Shown piece after piece: positions 16,239-25,607 of a stretch of DNA of 64,000 nt. The DNA comes from Gracilimonas halophila (GTDB taxonomy: Bacteria; Bacteroidota; Rhodothermia; Balneolales; Balneolaceae), in NCBI RefSeq assembly GCF_042684365.1, contig NZ_JBHULI010000024.1, positions 744,001 through 808,000 on the forward strand. Direction: 5' to 3'. The position numbers were made by a program, and so were the translations under genes. The notes under the pieces were generated by a model. It saw only the letters and a program-made list of their open reading frames with translations, was not told where the DNA came from and made no database searches. How positions within the stretch are numbered: the first letter of the stretch is position 1; every line of letters begins with the position of its first letter.

Positions 16239-18951
16239 CAGGAAACACAACTTCACATGCCAGTGAAATAGCCTGTCCTCCATAAAGAACAGGTTCAAAA
16301 CTCAGGGTCTCTTCTATCTGTTGAGCAAATAGATCTATTAATGACCCCGGTACGTCATCGGTTAGTAAATTGTACTTCTCTACAATTCCCCTTTGGTTTA
16401 CCTTAAAATGATAACGTAATTCTGTGATACCAAAGTTACCGATGATATCAATTTCATTAACAAACTGCTGAACTCCTCCTCGGACCGATAATTCTTCACC
16501 AATATCTTCACAGTTCCGGTATCCATCATTTGGAAACTCAGCTGTTGTATCCCCTGCGGATTCCTCCCCTCCCTCCGGTTCTGCCTCAGGAAGCTGAAGC
16601 TCTTTATGCAAACGTGCCACTCTCGGCTGTAGCTCCGAATCAGGAAACATTCTCAAAAAAGTATCGATGACTGTTCTTGCCTTATCCCAGTATAATCCTT
16701 CATAAGGAAAAACATTTGAGATGTCCGGTTTCTGTAAAGTTGAATCGAGCAGTGACTGATATCCTATTCTTTGATCCCCCGATATTGTACTATCACTCAA
16801 CATAGCTCTGGCAGAGTCTTGCAACGCATCAAAATTCTCTGAAGCTATCTCATGTTCTTCCTTTTTTTTGATCCACCTGTCTAACTTCTCCTGATAATTT
16901 GAATCTTCTTTAGCTTCAGTCATATATAACTGAATAGACTCGAACTGCGCTCTTGAGGCAACTTCATGAGAACTAAAACTCAGTGAAAGGTCAAATAACC
17001 TCTCTGCTTTTTCTGCAGAATCTAAACTATCGTCTTCAATAATCACTGAATATCTTTGAACAGGATCAATTTCGCTCCAGGTTTCTTGTGTACCTACTGA
17101 TTCAATGCCATACTGATCAGCCAGCCGTTTAGCATAGGCGGTTTGGGGATAACCACTAATTAACCTATTTGCATAATCCCGGGCTTTTCGTTCATTTCCT
17201 TCAATAAAATACAATTCAGATAATGAGTACAATGAAACTATATTGATGTTGTCATCTGATGGTCTTTCAATAGCTTTTTCAAAATAATGAACGGCACTGT
17301 CCGGCATATTCAGTGATAAGAAAAACAGATTGCCAAGTTCATAATCATAAGCTGCGATCCTATGACGAACCGAATCCTGATCTTCTTCAGTTAAAGGAAT
17401 CCGGCTCATATCAATTTCAATATTGAATATGTCTGTTTCTCCATCCAATAGTTCATCCTCTTCGATTTCATCGCTGAATGTTGAAGCACGGATCATGCTT
17501 CTTACCCGCCAGTAATCAGCCAGTGGCCGATCTCCCCAGGTAGCATAAAACTGTTGCTTGGCACTTTGCTGCAATACCGGGCTATTTTCATTTAAGAATC
17601 CATTGGTTGTATTTTGTGTGGTCTGTCCATCATTTTCACTATCAACCATCACTAACTGATCTCTTTGCTGTTGCTGCTCCTTTCTCTGATCTTCCAACTC
17701 TTGAATTCTTTCTAGTCTGATCTTTGTCAGTACCGAATCCCGTTCTGCTTGTGAAAGTTGCCCCAATGATAACAAACTATCCTGCAGTGAGATCTCAGAC
17801 TTGATCCTCGCATAATTTCCGAATGACTCAGCCAGTGACTGTGCCTCAAAATTTTCGGGAAGCCGATCAGGGGCTACGTTTACCTGAGCAGCTGAATCAT
17901 AATAGACCGCCGCTTTCGAAAAGTTATCATAGCCAAAGCGATGGATCTCAGCCAACCCGTAGTATGCTCTTGCTTTGATCTCTGCCGGTGGCTGACTATT
18001 ACTATTATGCAATACATTGTTATAAAGATCCTGGGCTTGTCTGTAATTCTGACGTTCATGTTCGGTACGAGCAAGCTCAAAATCCAGTTCAGACCTGTAT
18101 TCGACATTCTTATCATCACGGATCATATCGTCGAAAATACTAAAGGCCAGATCATTACGGCCTAATTTACGTGCAACTTCAGCTCTTTTACGTTGAGCCA
18201 GATATTGAATCCTATATTCCGAAAAGTGATTCTGAACCTCCTCATAGGCCCGGTAGGCTGATTCCGGGGCATTTATTTTTTCATATAATTGTCCCAAGAG
18301 AAAATATCCACGCTCTCTGTACTCTTTTTCTTTAAGATCAGGTAAACCTGCCGTAAGATGCTCCACAGCAGCCTGCCAGTTCTCCAACCCAACTTGATGC
18401 TGAGCTAACAATACCTGAGCTTCAGCTTTGTAGTTTTTACTCCAGAGACCTTCATAATCGTTAAGCTGTTCAGTCAAAAAAGCTACCCCTTCCGAATAGA
18501 GCTCCATATCCAGAAAAACCCTGCCCTGCCATAAGGATGAACGAAACTGCATTTCAGGATCATCAGTTGTAATATATAACTCCCGAAATTTTTGATCAGC
18601 AGAGAAATAATCCTGACGATAGTAGTATGATTTGCCGATAAGAAACAAGGCATCATCTACCCACTTTGTATCATCATGCTTTCGTAAAATATCGGCTGCT
18701 TTCTGAATGGCTTTATCAAAATCCTGTGCACCAGCATTCACAGGCGAGGGATGTATCCGAATAGGTTGAAGCGGATTATATTCCCTGTTCTGAGCCAGGT
18801 TCTTTTTCAATCCGGACTCAAAGCTTTTTTCAGCATTATAAAAGGTATTATAGTATGCGTTAAAATTCTTCCAGTTCGACTTCAGTGATGTACTGCAGCC
18901 AGACAGCAAAACTAAAACTGATATCCATAAAATAAGGTTTCGCATACCCAT
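16222..18951 (-). CDS. porW: PorW/SprE-like type IX secretion lipoprotein with TPR repeats
   Basis: The 909-residue protein has a lipoprotein signal (lipobox LLSGC, Cys19) and then NFNAYYNTFYNAEKSFESGL, the hallmark of the PorW/SprE family needed for type IX secretion and gliding in Bacteroidota. Several TPR helices follow (about 85-330 and 540-610), with a glutamine-rich coiled coil near 410-440. The last 90 residues (ELSVRGGVQQFVNEID..FEPVLYGGQ) resemble a TonB C-terminal fold. The start may be Met1 or Met3. It lies 24 bases after pyk on the same strand. The symbol is by family resemblance; proof needs a profile search. Confidence 0.75.
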   Translation of the reverse strand: MGMRNLILWISVLVLLSGCSTSLKSNWKNFNAYYNTFYNAEKSFESGLKKNLAQNREYNPLQPIRIHPSPVNAGAQDFDKAIQKAADILRKHDDTKWVDDALFLIGKSYYYRQDYFSADQKFRELYITTDDPEMQFRSSLWQGRVFLDMELYSEGVAFLTEQLNDYEGLWSKNYKAEAQVLLAQHQVGLENWQAAVEHLTAGLPDLKEKEYRERGYFLLGQLYEKINAPESAYRAYEEVQNHFSEYRIQYLAQRKRAEVARKLGRNDLAFSIFDDMIRDDKNVEYRSELDFELARTEHERQNYRQAQDLYNNVLHNSNSQPPAEIKARAYYGLAEIHRFGYDNFSKAAVYYDSAAQVNVAPDRLPENFEAQSLAESFGNYARIKSEISLQDSLLSLGQLSQAERDSVLTKIRLERIQELEDQRKEQQQQRDQLVMVDSENDGQTTQNTTNGFLNENSPVLQQSAKQQFYATWGDRPLADYWRVRSMIRASTFSDEIEEDELLDGETDIFNIEIDMSRIPLTEEDQDSVRHRIAAYDYELGNLFFLSLNMPDSAVHYFEKAIERPSDDNINIVSLYSLSELYFIEGNERKARDYANRLISGYPQTAYAKRLADQYGIESVGTQETWSEIDPVQRYSVIIEDDSLDSAEKAERLFDLSLSFSSHEVASRAQFESIQLYMTEAKEDSNYQEKLDRWIKKKEEHEIASENFDALQDSARAMLSDSTISGDQRIGYQSLLDSTLQKPDISNVFPYEGLYWDKARTVIDTFLRMFPDSELQPRVARLHKELQLPEAEPEGGEESAGDTTAEFPNDGYRNCEDIGEELSVRGGVQQFVNEIDIIGNFGITELRYHFKVNQRGIVEKYNLLTDDVPGSLIDLFAQQIEETLSFEPVLYGGQAISLACEVVFPVNRSN

Positions 18952-18975
18952 AATGTTATGCTTTAACGAAGCATG

Positions 18976-20409
18976 TTATTCGATCGTGCTTACTTTGATC
19001 ATATTAGTTCGCCCACGCTTGGCGATTGGCATTCCGGTAGCCACTATAATACGGTCACCTTCTCTTACCATGCCGTTATCCTTCAAATAATCTTCCATCA
19101 TCTTTACACTCTGATCGGTATCAAAAAGTTCGTCCATTCGTACAGAATAAACGCCCCAGATCAAATTTAACTGACGGCGTACTTTTTGATTCTCGGTAAA
19201 TGCCACGATCGGTACTTGGGGCCTGAATTTAGCAATACGCCGGGCTGTATTCCCTGAATGAGTGATGGTACTTATCGTTTTAGCCTCCACATTGTCTGCA
19301 ATGGTTACACAGGAATAAGCCAACGATTCAATTACCTGCTTTTCTTTCCACTCCGGCTTCCTGTACTCCAAACTGTTATAGAGCTGAGGACGGTTATCCT
19401 CAATAGACCGGCAAATTCTATCCATTACATTTACCGCTTCCATAGGATAAGCCCCGGCAGCAGTTTCTCCTGAAAGCATAACAGCATCCGTTCCATCAAG
19501 AACCGCATTCGCCACATCTGAACTTTCGGCTCTGGTTGGACGTGGATTTGAGATCATTGAATCCAGCATTTGAGTGGCGGTGATCACCGGTTTCCCTGCC
19601 ATTCTGCATTTCTCTATAATCATCTTCTGTACAACAGGCACTTGTTCTGTGGGAATCTCAATACCAAGGTCACCCCTGGCAACCATGATTCCATCTGCTT
19701 CTTCGATGATCTCATCAATTACGTCAAGAGCTTCGGGTTTTTCGATCTTGGCAATAATTCCTGCCTGACTTCCTGCTGCCCTGACTCTCGAAATGATGTC
19801 TCGTACATCTTTAGCAGTACGTACAAATGAGAGTGCTACATAATCCACATCCTGAGTAAGTCCAAATTCAAGATCCTTTATATCTTTTTCAGTCAGAGAT
19901 GGGATTGATATCCTTACGTTTGGGAGGTTGACTCCTTTTCGGGATTTGAGTACTCCTCCTGTCACAACCTTAGCCTGAAGCGAGTCTGGATATTTTTCAG
20001 TTACCTTGAATTCCAGCAAACCATCGTCAAGCAGTATAGAATTTCCCGGCTCTGCTTCGTGGATCAAACTCTTATAATCAATGGGAATAATTTCGTTCGT
20101 TCCTTCAACATCTTCTGCGGTGATCTTTATAATAGATCCCGTCTTAAGCTCCTGGCCACCATCTTTCATCTGCCCCACTCTTATCTTTGGACCTTGCAGA
20201 TCCATCAACACCGGGATACTATACTTATATTTTTTTGCAGCTTTCCGAATGTTCTTGATAACCTGAGCATGATCTGAATGGGTTCCATGAGAAAAATTTA
20301 CCCGGGCTACGTTCATCCCATGTAATAACAGGTCTTCAATTTTCTCTTGAGTGTTACAACTTGGACCAATGGTGCAAACTATTTTGGTCCTTCGTCTTGC
20401 AGAAATCAT
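18976..20409 (-). CDS. pyk: Pyruvate kinase
   Basis: The 477-residue enzyme transfers phosphate from phosphoenolpyruvate to ADP in the last step of glycolysis. Motifs seen are TKIVCTIGPS at the N-terminus, NFSHGTH, VLMDLQGPKIRVG, the catalytic IIAKIEKPEALDVIDEI, MVARGDLGIE, and ITATQMLDSMISNPRPTRAE with the VLDGTDAVMLSGETAAG loop. The C-terminal regulatory domain is complete. It is the first gene of a minus-strand pair with the PorW-like gene and is divergent from the first GWxTD lipoprotein gene. Confidence 0.97.
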   Translation of the reverse strand: MISARRRTKIVCTIGPSCNTQEKIEDLLLHGMNVARVNFSHGTHSDHAQVIKNIRKAAKKYKYSIPVLMDLQGPKIRVGQMKDGGQELKTGSIIKITAEDVEGTNEIIPIDYKSLIHEAEPGNSILLDDGLLEFKVTEKYPDSLQAKVVTGGVLKSRKGVNLPNVRISIPSLTEKDIKDLEFGLTQDVDYVALSFVRTAKDVRDIISRVRAAGSQAGIIAKIEKPEALDVIDEIIEEADGIMVARGDLGIEIPTEQVPVVQKMIIEKCRMAGKPVITATQMLDSMISNPRPTRAESSDVANAVLDGTDAVMLSGETAAGAYPMEAVNVMDRICRSIEDNRPQLYNSLEYRKPEWKEKQVIESLAYSCVTIADNVEAKTISTITHSGNTARRIAKFRPQVPIVAFTENQKVRRQLNLIWGVYSVRMDELFDTDQSVKMMEDYLKDNGMVREGDRIIVATGMPIAKRGRTNMIKVSTIE

Positions 20410-20556
20410 AAAGAGTGACTATTTAAGTGAGTAAGATTAAACGTTATACTAAAGATAGGCTAAATGTTGTTATTATTGTGAAATGTTTTTTAAAAAACTT
20501 TGTTTGTTATAATAAAGCCCTGTTTAACAATTATACCTGTAGGTTGAATTTATAAT

Positions 20557-21984
20557 ATGCGATCAAAATCAATACACTCGTTCTCATTTTCAGCTTTACT
20601 GCTTGCAATTTTGGCAATAGGTTGCTCAAATACCTATCACGATAAAATAGACCGCGGAGAGGGCTATAACTACCGGGCCGGCTATCCTGAACTTCGCCTT
20701 GCCGCTACCGGCTTTATTGATGAATTAGGAGATTCTTACATCATTGTTTCCGGTGATATTGTAAAGGGGAGCCTTGTTTATTCCGGCAAGAATGATACTC
20801 TCTCCTCGAATATGAACATTGAGATCCGGATCATACGTGATGTGAGCAATGAAATAGTGGTTCGGGATACCTATGAGGATTCTATCTCAGATACAAATGA
20901 ACGTATTGTAACCAGCCAGGATGTGAAAAAGTTTGAGCATGAATATGAAGTCAGTCCCGGCACATACACAGTGCAGGTTCTTGTCATAGATCAAATGTCG
21001 GGACGGCAAACTACCCGGGTTACCAAAACATCAATTCCTAACGCTAATGATGATACGTCTCACATTACCGAGATCAGGATCCTGGGGAAAGATAATTCCG
21101 AACCAGGAAAGGGATTCAGCCAGAGTACTACTTATGATGTCCCATCCAGTCTTGATTCCCTGAAATTTGTTTTTCAGGTAACCAATAATGACCCTCAAGA
21201 ACCTCTTGAGATTGAATCAAGACTGCTTAGGTTCCGTGCTGATGATGAACCTGCCAGAATGATGAATGAAGTAAACTATACTCCCTCAAGCCTTCCTTAC
21301 AAAGGTATAGATTATGATGAATTTGATGTAATCCAGTCATCTACAAGATTACTGGAACAACCTGGAAGCGTAATTATCGAATTAGCTTTTGAGAATTTGG
21401 AAAGAGGTAATTACCGATTGGAAGTTACCTCAAACGAAGGCGACGAAAATGAAGTATATAAAGGAAGAGCATTTGGAATAAAAAGTCCTAACTACCCTTC
21501 CCTGAAAACCCCAAGTGAGCTTGCCAGACCCTTGGTTTATTTAATGACTGATAAAGAATATGAGAACTTGATCTCTATAAAAGATCCTGATTCTTTAAAA
21601 CATGCAGTTGACCGATTTTGGCTTTCTAATATTAAGAACTCAAATGTTGCCCGAGAAGTAGTCTCTTTATATTACCAGCGCGTTGAAGAAGCTAATAAAC
21701 AATTTTCCAACTTTAAGGAGGGGTGGAAAACTGATCCGGGTATGATCTATATATTATTTGGACCTCCTTGGTATAGCGACCTGTTCTCTAACGAAATGAA
21801 TTGGTCTTACAGTTATAACAGAAATGACCCCGAGAAGAATTTTGTATTTAAACGCCCAAAGTTGAAAACGAAGTTTTATCCTTGGAATAACTTTCTTCTG
21901 GAGCGTTCAAACTATTATTATAACATACAGTATTCTCAGATCCAGCATTGGAGAAATGGTTCAATTCTTCGGACAAATTTATAA
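20557..21984 (+). CDS. GWxTD domain-containing lipoprotein (copy 1)
   Basis: The 475-residue protein has a lipoprotein signal (lipobox LAIGC, Cys23). The C-terminal GWxTD domain has GWKTDPGMIYILFGPP with GWKTD at 389-393. The middle is beta-rich and carries the stretch YTPSSLPYKGIDYDEFDV, repeated almost exactly in the paralogue at 24192. The domain is known only from Bacteroidota, Balneolota and allied phyla, and its function is not established. It is probably anchored in the outer or inner membrane facing the periplasm. It ends just before the decayed tRNA/GIY-YIG copy. Confidence 0.88.
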   Translation: MRSKSIHSFSFSALLLAILAIGCSNTYHDKIDRGEGYNYRAGYPELRLAATGFIDELGDSYIIVSGDIVKGSLVYSGKNDTLSSNMNIEIRIIRDVSNEIVVRDTYEDSISDTNERIVTSQDVKKFEHEYEVSPGTYTVQVLVIDQMSGRQTTRVTKTSIPNANDDTSHITEIRILGKDNSEPGKGFSQSTTYDVPSSLDSLKFVFQVTNNDPQEPLEIESRLLRFRADDEPARMMNEVNYTPSSLPYKGIDYDEFDVIQSSTRLLEQPGSVIIELAFENLERGNYRLEVTSNEGDENEVYKGRAFGIKSPNYPSLKTPSELARPLVYLMTDKEYENLISIKDPDSLKHAVDRFWLSNIKNSNVAREVVSLYYQRVEEANKQFSNFKEGWKTDPGMIYILFGPPWYSDLFSNEMNWSYSYNRNDPEKNFVFKRPKLKTKFYPWNNFLLERSNYYYNIQYSQIQHWRNGSILRTNL

Positions 21985-22051
21985 TCCGGTTCTAAATAAC
22001 TTACCGATGGTAAAATTAAAAATCTCAGTTAAGTCGAGACTTTTATCATCA

Positions 22052-22105
22052 GTTAACAAAAGTATATGAGAGGACTTGGCGAGTACAATGCATAAACTGT
22101 GAACA
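22052..22105 (-). pseudogene. 5' remnant of a second GIY-YIG nuclease gene
   Basis: On the minus strand the ATG at 22105 opens MFTVYALYSP, identical to the first ten residues of the intact GIY-YIG gene, then diverges and stops after 17 codons. The remnant belongs to the duplicated block (22077-22177) that matches 22474-22575 with only a few differences. It is the broken end of a second tRNA/GIY-YIG unit. Confidence 0.75.
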
Positions 22106-22177
22106 TAAATCCCCCGTATAAATGCAGATATAAAAAAAGCCTTCCGAACTGAATCGAAAGGCTTTTATAGTGGCGGG
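22077..22177. repeat. Direct repeat of about 101 bp, copy B of the tRNA/GIY-YIG duplication
   Basis: The block is nearly identical to 22474-22575. It covers the start of a GIY-YIG gene, the spacer, the rho-independent terminator (22134-22167) and the 3' acceptor end of an initiator tRNA. Only about three differences are seen, all in the spacer, so the duplication is recent or maintained. Confidence 0.92.
22134..22167 (-). terminator. Terminator copy after the decayed tRNA
   Basis: It is identical to the terminator following the intact tRNA: AAAAGCCTT pairs with AAGGCTTTT around an inner TCGA..TTCG, with a T run on the minus strand. Confidence 0.8.
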
Positions 22178-22249
22178 CCCGCCATGAGTCGGATGTTAGT
22201 CGGATTCGAACCTACGTCCGCCAGCCGGCGGATATGAGCCCGGCGAGCT
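22169..22249 (-). pseudogene. Decayed initiator tRNA-Met (fMet) copy
   Basis: Segments of the intact tRNA are kept in order: the acceptor 3' side (22169-22177), the T arm (GGATTCGAACCTACG at 22202-22216 in + orientation) and the anticodon arm with the CAT anticodon region (TATGAGCCC at 22233-22241). Between them are foreign palindromes: GGCGGGCCCGCC at 22172-22183, and TCCGCCAGCCGGCGGA at 22217-22232, which replaces ten bases at the anticodon 3' arm and variable region. The 5' half is gone and the stop of the GIY-YIG gene overlaps its edge. It cannot fold as a tRNA. Confidence 0.85.
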
Positions 22250-22503
22250 TATTTATATTTCTTTTGAATTTTTTCCCATACATATTCTCGTCCCTTGGCT
22301 GTCTTTAACTGCTTTTCTCTGTTCATGGCCTCTTTCTTGTTCTCAAACTCTTCAGTAAACACCAATTCCCAGGGACGGAATTTTATCGTCCATCCTTTTT
22401 TACCCAATTTATTGTGAGATAGAAGCCGTTGTTCTAAATTTGAAGTATAACCAATATAGATCTTCTCATGATCTGGCGAGTACAATGCATAAACTGTGAA
22501 CAT
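22249..22503 (-). CDS. Small GIY-YIG nuclease family protein (UPF0213-like)
   Basis: The 84-residue protein is a stand-alone GIY-YIG domain: VYALYS stands for the GIY strand, KIYIGYT for the YIG strand, followed by the conserved Arg of LEQRLLSHN, and Glu/Lys residues in REKQLKTAKGREYV. Such small proteins cleave or nick DNA in some families, but the role of this group is unknown. The gene lies between an intact initiator tRNA gene with its terminator (upstream, minus strand) and a decayed copy of the same tRNA. The stop codon at 22249-22251 falls exactly at the edge of the decayed tRNA. Confidence 0.9.
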   Translation of the reverse strand: MFTVYALYSPDHEKIYIGYTSNLEQRLLSHNKLGKKGWTIKFRPWELVFTEEFENKKEAMNREKQLKTAKGREYVWEKIQKKYK

Positions 22504-22568
22504 AAATCCCCCGTATGAATATCAGATATAAAAAAAGCCTTCCGAACTGAATCGAAAGGCTTTTATAG

Positions 22569-22575
<7 letters not shown>
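22474..22575. repeat. Direct repeat of about 102 bp, copy A of the tRNA/GIY-YIG duplication
   Basis: This is the partner of 22077-22177. It includes the first ten codons of the intact GIY-YIG gene, the terminator and the last bases of the intact tRNA. Confidence 0.92.
22530..22566 (-). terminator. Rho-independent terminator of the initiator tRNA
   Basis: On the minus strand AAAAGCCTT and AAGGCTTTT form a stem with TTCAG in the loop and a T run. It follows the tRNA 3' end within a few bases and precedes the GIY-YIG start at 22503, so the nuclease gene needs its own promoter or read-through. Confidence 0.88.
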
Positions 22576-22641
<66 letters not shown>

Positions 22642-22760
22642 ATGAAGACTTATAATATACGGTTAATTTGGATCCGATATCAACATTAATATTAAATTAA
22701 TTGTGAAATTTCACCATTGCATTTCCTATTTTCAAATAAAAAAATAACGATACCCTATTT

Positions 22761-24023
22761 ATGATTACCAGCAAAAAAGCCATTGAATTAGAAAATGAAC
22801 ATGGAGCCCATAACTACCATCCTCTTCCGGTGGTATTATCCAAAGGAGAAGGTGTTTATGTGTGGGATCCGGAAGGCAATAAATATTATGATTTTCTTTC
22901 AGCTTACTCTGCAGTTAATCAGGGACACTCACATCCAAAAATAACCAAGGCCCTTACCGACCAGGCTCAGACCTTAAGCCTCACTTCCCGCGCCTTTTAT
23001 AATAATGTATTGGGTGAGTATGAGAAATACGTAACCGAGTATTTTGGCTTCGATAAAGTATTGCCGATGAATACCGGGGCTGAAGCAGTAGAAACCGCTA
23101 TAAAAATATGCCGAAAGTGGGCTTATGAGAAGAAAGGTGTCCATGAGCAGGAAGCCCAGATCATCGTGCTAGAGAATAATTTTCATGGACGAACCACTAC
23201 CGTTATTTCATTTTCCAATGATCCTGATGCCCGAAAGAATTTCGGTCCTTACACACCGGGCTTTATCAAGATACCTTATAATGATATTGAAGCTTTGAGA
23301 AAAGCCTTGAAGCAACCTAATGTTGCCGGAGTTTTAGCTGAGCCGATCCAGGGGGAAGCCGGTGTTGTAGTTCCTGATGATGACTATATCCGCCAAATGG
23401 CTGACTTGTGTAAGAAGAATAATGTGTTGTTCATGGCAGATGAAATTCAAACCGGTATTGCACGTACCGGCAGCCTGCTTGCGGTATGCGGGAACTGCAG
23501 CTGTCAGGGGCACTGCGAACGACAGGCTACCTATACCAAACCGGATATACTCATATTGGGGAAAGCTCTTTCGGGAGGAGCCTATCCTGTTTCTGCTGTA
23601 TTGGCTGATAATCACATTATGGAAGTTATAAAACCAGGCCAACACGGTTCTACCTATGGAGGTAATCCTCTGGCTTGCAAAGTTGCCATTGCCGCATTGG
23701 ATGTTGTAAAAGATGAGAAACTAGCCCAAAACGCCCGAAAACTTGGTCAACTTTTCCGTAATGAAATGCAAAATTTGGTTGATGAATCTGATCTGTTTAA
23801 TAAAGTACGGGGCCGGGGGTTGCTGAATGCAGTCATTATTAATGACTCACCTGAAAGTGAAACTGCCTGGAAATTTTGCGTCGCATTAAAAAACAATGGA
23901 TTATTAGCCAAACCAACGCATGGGAATATCATCCGTTTTGCCCCTCCTTTGGTAATTACAGAGGATCAGCTGATGGAATGTGTGGAGATTATTCGAAAAA
24001 CGCATTCCGACTTTAAGAAATAA
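22761..24023 (+). CDS. rocD: Ornithine aminotransferase with cysteine-rich insertion
   Basis: The 420-residue class III PLP enzyme moves the delta-amino group of ornithine to 2-oxoglutarate, giving glutamate semialdehyde. Motifs include [23 protein letters not shown] (38-60), [39 protein letters not shown] and the PLP-lysine segment [10 protein letters not shown] with Lys268. Between ARTG and KPDIL most family members have only a few residues. Here about a dozen extra residues carry Cys243, Cys246, Cys248 and Cys252 ([10 protein letters not shown]), which could bind metal. It lies 119 bases from the divergent tRNA and upstream of the second GWxTD gene. Confidence 0.93.
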   Translation: MITSKKAIELENEHGAHNYHPLPVVLSKGEGVYVWDPEGNKYYDFLSAYSAVNQGHSHPKITKALTDQAQTLSLTSRAFYNNVLGEYEKYVTEYFGFDKVLPMNTGAEAVETAIKICRKWAYEKKGVHEQEAQIIVLENNFHGRTTTVISFSNDPDARKNFGPYTPGFIKIPYNDIEALRKALKQPNVAGVLAEPIQGEAGVVVPDDDYIRQMADLCKKNNVLFMADEIQTGIARTGSLLAVCGNCSCQGHCERQATYTKPDILILGKALSGGAYPVSAVLADNHIMEVIKPGQHGSTYGGNPLACKVAIAALDVVKDEKLAQNARKLGQLFRNEMQNLVDESDLFNKVRGRGLLNAVIINDSPESETAWKFCVALKNNGLLAKPTHGNIIRFAPPLVITEDQLMECVEIIRKTHSDFKK

Positions 24024-24191
24024 ATTATAGCCATTAGGAATGGCCTGTATTTAATACATATCGGTATCAAATAGTATATCACTCGGGGTTTAGGATTATA
24101 TTTTCACATTTTATCGATTCAATAAATTATTTAAGAAAATTTATTGTTTATTTAGTTGTGTATTTATGTGATTCTATTTTCAAGATATATT

Positions 24192-25607
24192 ATGGCGACA
24201 AGATCTTATCTTATAATGCTGATTATCCTGTCTGCAGTTATGCTGGCTTGTTCTAATTCTTATATAGATAAAATTAAACGAGGCTCTGATTTTAACTACA
24301 AACCCGGTTTTCCGGAACTAAGAATAGCTTCTACGGCATTTATTGATACGGCGAATACGGCACACTTATTAATCTCAGGTGATATTGTGTATGGCAGCCT
24401 TATTTATTCAGAAAATGATGATTTTCTTGAAGCCGAATTTAGTGTAATAATCACTGTGACGAAAGATGGAAACAGCCAAGAACTTTATGTATCAGAAAGT
24501 TTCCAGGATACATTAAGAGGTGACGGCGAAGAAGTTATTTACAGTCAGGATGTCTATAAATTTGAACGAGAATATCCAATTACTCCAGGAAATTATACTA
24601 CAGAGGTTGTTTTAATTGATAACAATTCCCGAAAACGAAATACAAAATCTGTCGCTACTTCGGTACCGGCTAAAGACAGTACCGAATCTGCTATTAATAA
24701 TGTATCTCTGCTTACCAAAGACTCATCCATAGAAAATGCAGATTTTAAACAAGCCACTACCTATCATCTTCCTTCAAAATATGATTCTTTAAAATTTCAA
24801 TTTCAGGTAATCAATAACAGTCCCAATACCGCTTTTAATTTTAATATGCGTTTACTCAAGTTTCAAAACGATAGCAGTATTGCCAGGCCTCTTAATTTTA
24901 GAAATTATACTCCTTCAAGTTTACCCTATGCGGGTATAGAATATGATGAATTTGATGTTTTGGAATCTTCTATTCGATCATTTAGTCAGCAGGGAAATGT
25001 TATCATTGAATATAATTTTCAGGATCTCCCAAAAGGCAACTATCGTTTAGAAGTAAGGTCAGATAATGATTCATCTAATGAAATCTACAAAGCAATAGAC
25101 TTTAGTATTAAAAACACTAATTTTCCTGCAGTAAAGACCTCTTATGAACTTGCAGGCCCGCTCTATTATATAATGGACGAAAAAGAGCATGATAAACTCA
25201 TGAAAATAGATGATCCACAGGAAATGAAAAATGCTATTGATCGATTCTGGCTTTCAAACATCCAAAACTCCGTAATTGCCAAAAGCGTGGTTTCAATGTA
25301 TTACGAACGAGTTGAAGAAGCCAATAAGCTTTTTTCAAATTATAAAGAAGGCTGGAAAACTGATCCCGGCATGGTACATATATTATTTGGCCCTCCATTA
25401 CAAATAGATTCTTTTCCGGATGAAATGACCTGGTTTTATACTTATAACCGATATGACCCGGAGGAAAGGTTCGAATTTAACCTCTCAAAAATAAGATCTA
25501 AATATTTTCCTTTTGATAACTACTTATTGGATCGATCAGATGTTTATTTCAATCCTCAATTGAAGCAAATCCAAAAATGGCGTTCCGGAGCAATTCTCAG
25601 GAATTAA
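24192..25607 (+). CDS. GWxTD domain-containing lipoprotein (copy 2)
   Basis: The 471-residue protein is a paralogue of the one at 20557, alike along the whole length: lipobox VMLAC (Cys20), KFEREYPITPGNYTTEV, YTPSSLPYAGIEYDEFDV, and GWKTDPGMVHILFGPP in the C-terminal GWxTD domain. ATG 24192 is chosen because it starts the signal peptide; an in-frame start at 24156 would add 12 residues. It follows rocD by 168 bases. The two copies enclose the tRNA/GIY-YIG region and rocD. Function not established. Confidence 0.86.
   Translation: MATRSYLIMLIILSAVMLACSNSYIDKIKRGSDFNYKPGFPELRIASTAFIDTANTAHLLISGDIVYGSLIYSENDDFLEAEFSVIITVTKDGNSQELYVSESFQDTLRGDGEEVIYSQDVYKFEREYPITPGNYTTEVVLIDNNSRKRNTKSVATSVPAKDSTESAINNVSLLTKDSSIENADFKQATTYHLPSKYDSLKFQFQVINNSPNTAFNFNMRLLKFQNDSSIARPLNFRNYTPSSLPYAGIEYDEFDVLESSIRSFSQQGNVIIEYNFQDLPKGNYRLEVRSDNDSSNEIYKAIDFSIKNTNFPAVKTSYELAGPLYYIMDEKEHDKLMKIDDPQEMKNAIDRFWLSNIQNSVIAKSVVSMYYERVEEANKLFSNYKEGWKTDPGMVHILFGPPLQIDSFPDEMTWFYTYNRYDPEERFEFNLSKIRSKYFPFDNYLLDRSDVYFNPQLKQIQKWRSGAILRN

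Noticed and set aside
22249..22503. GIY-YIG gene considered as an intron homing endonuclease
   Set aside because: The flanking initiator tRNA is uninterrupted and no group I intron core is visible.
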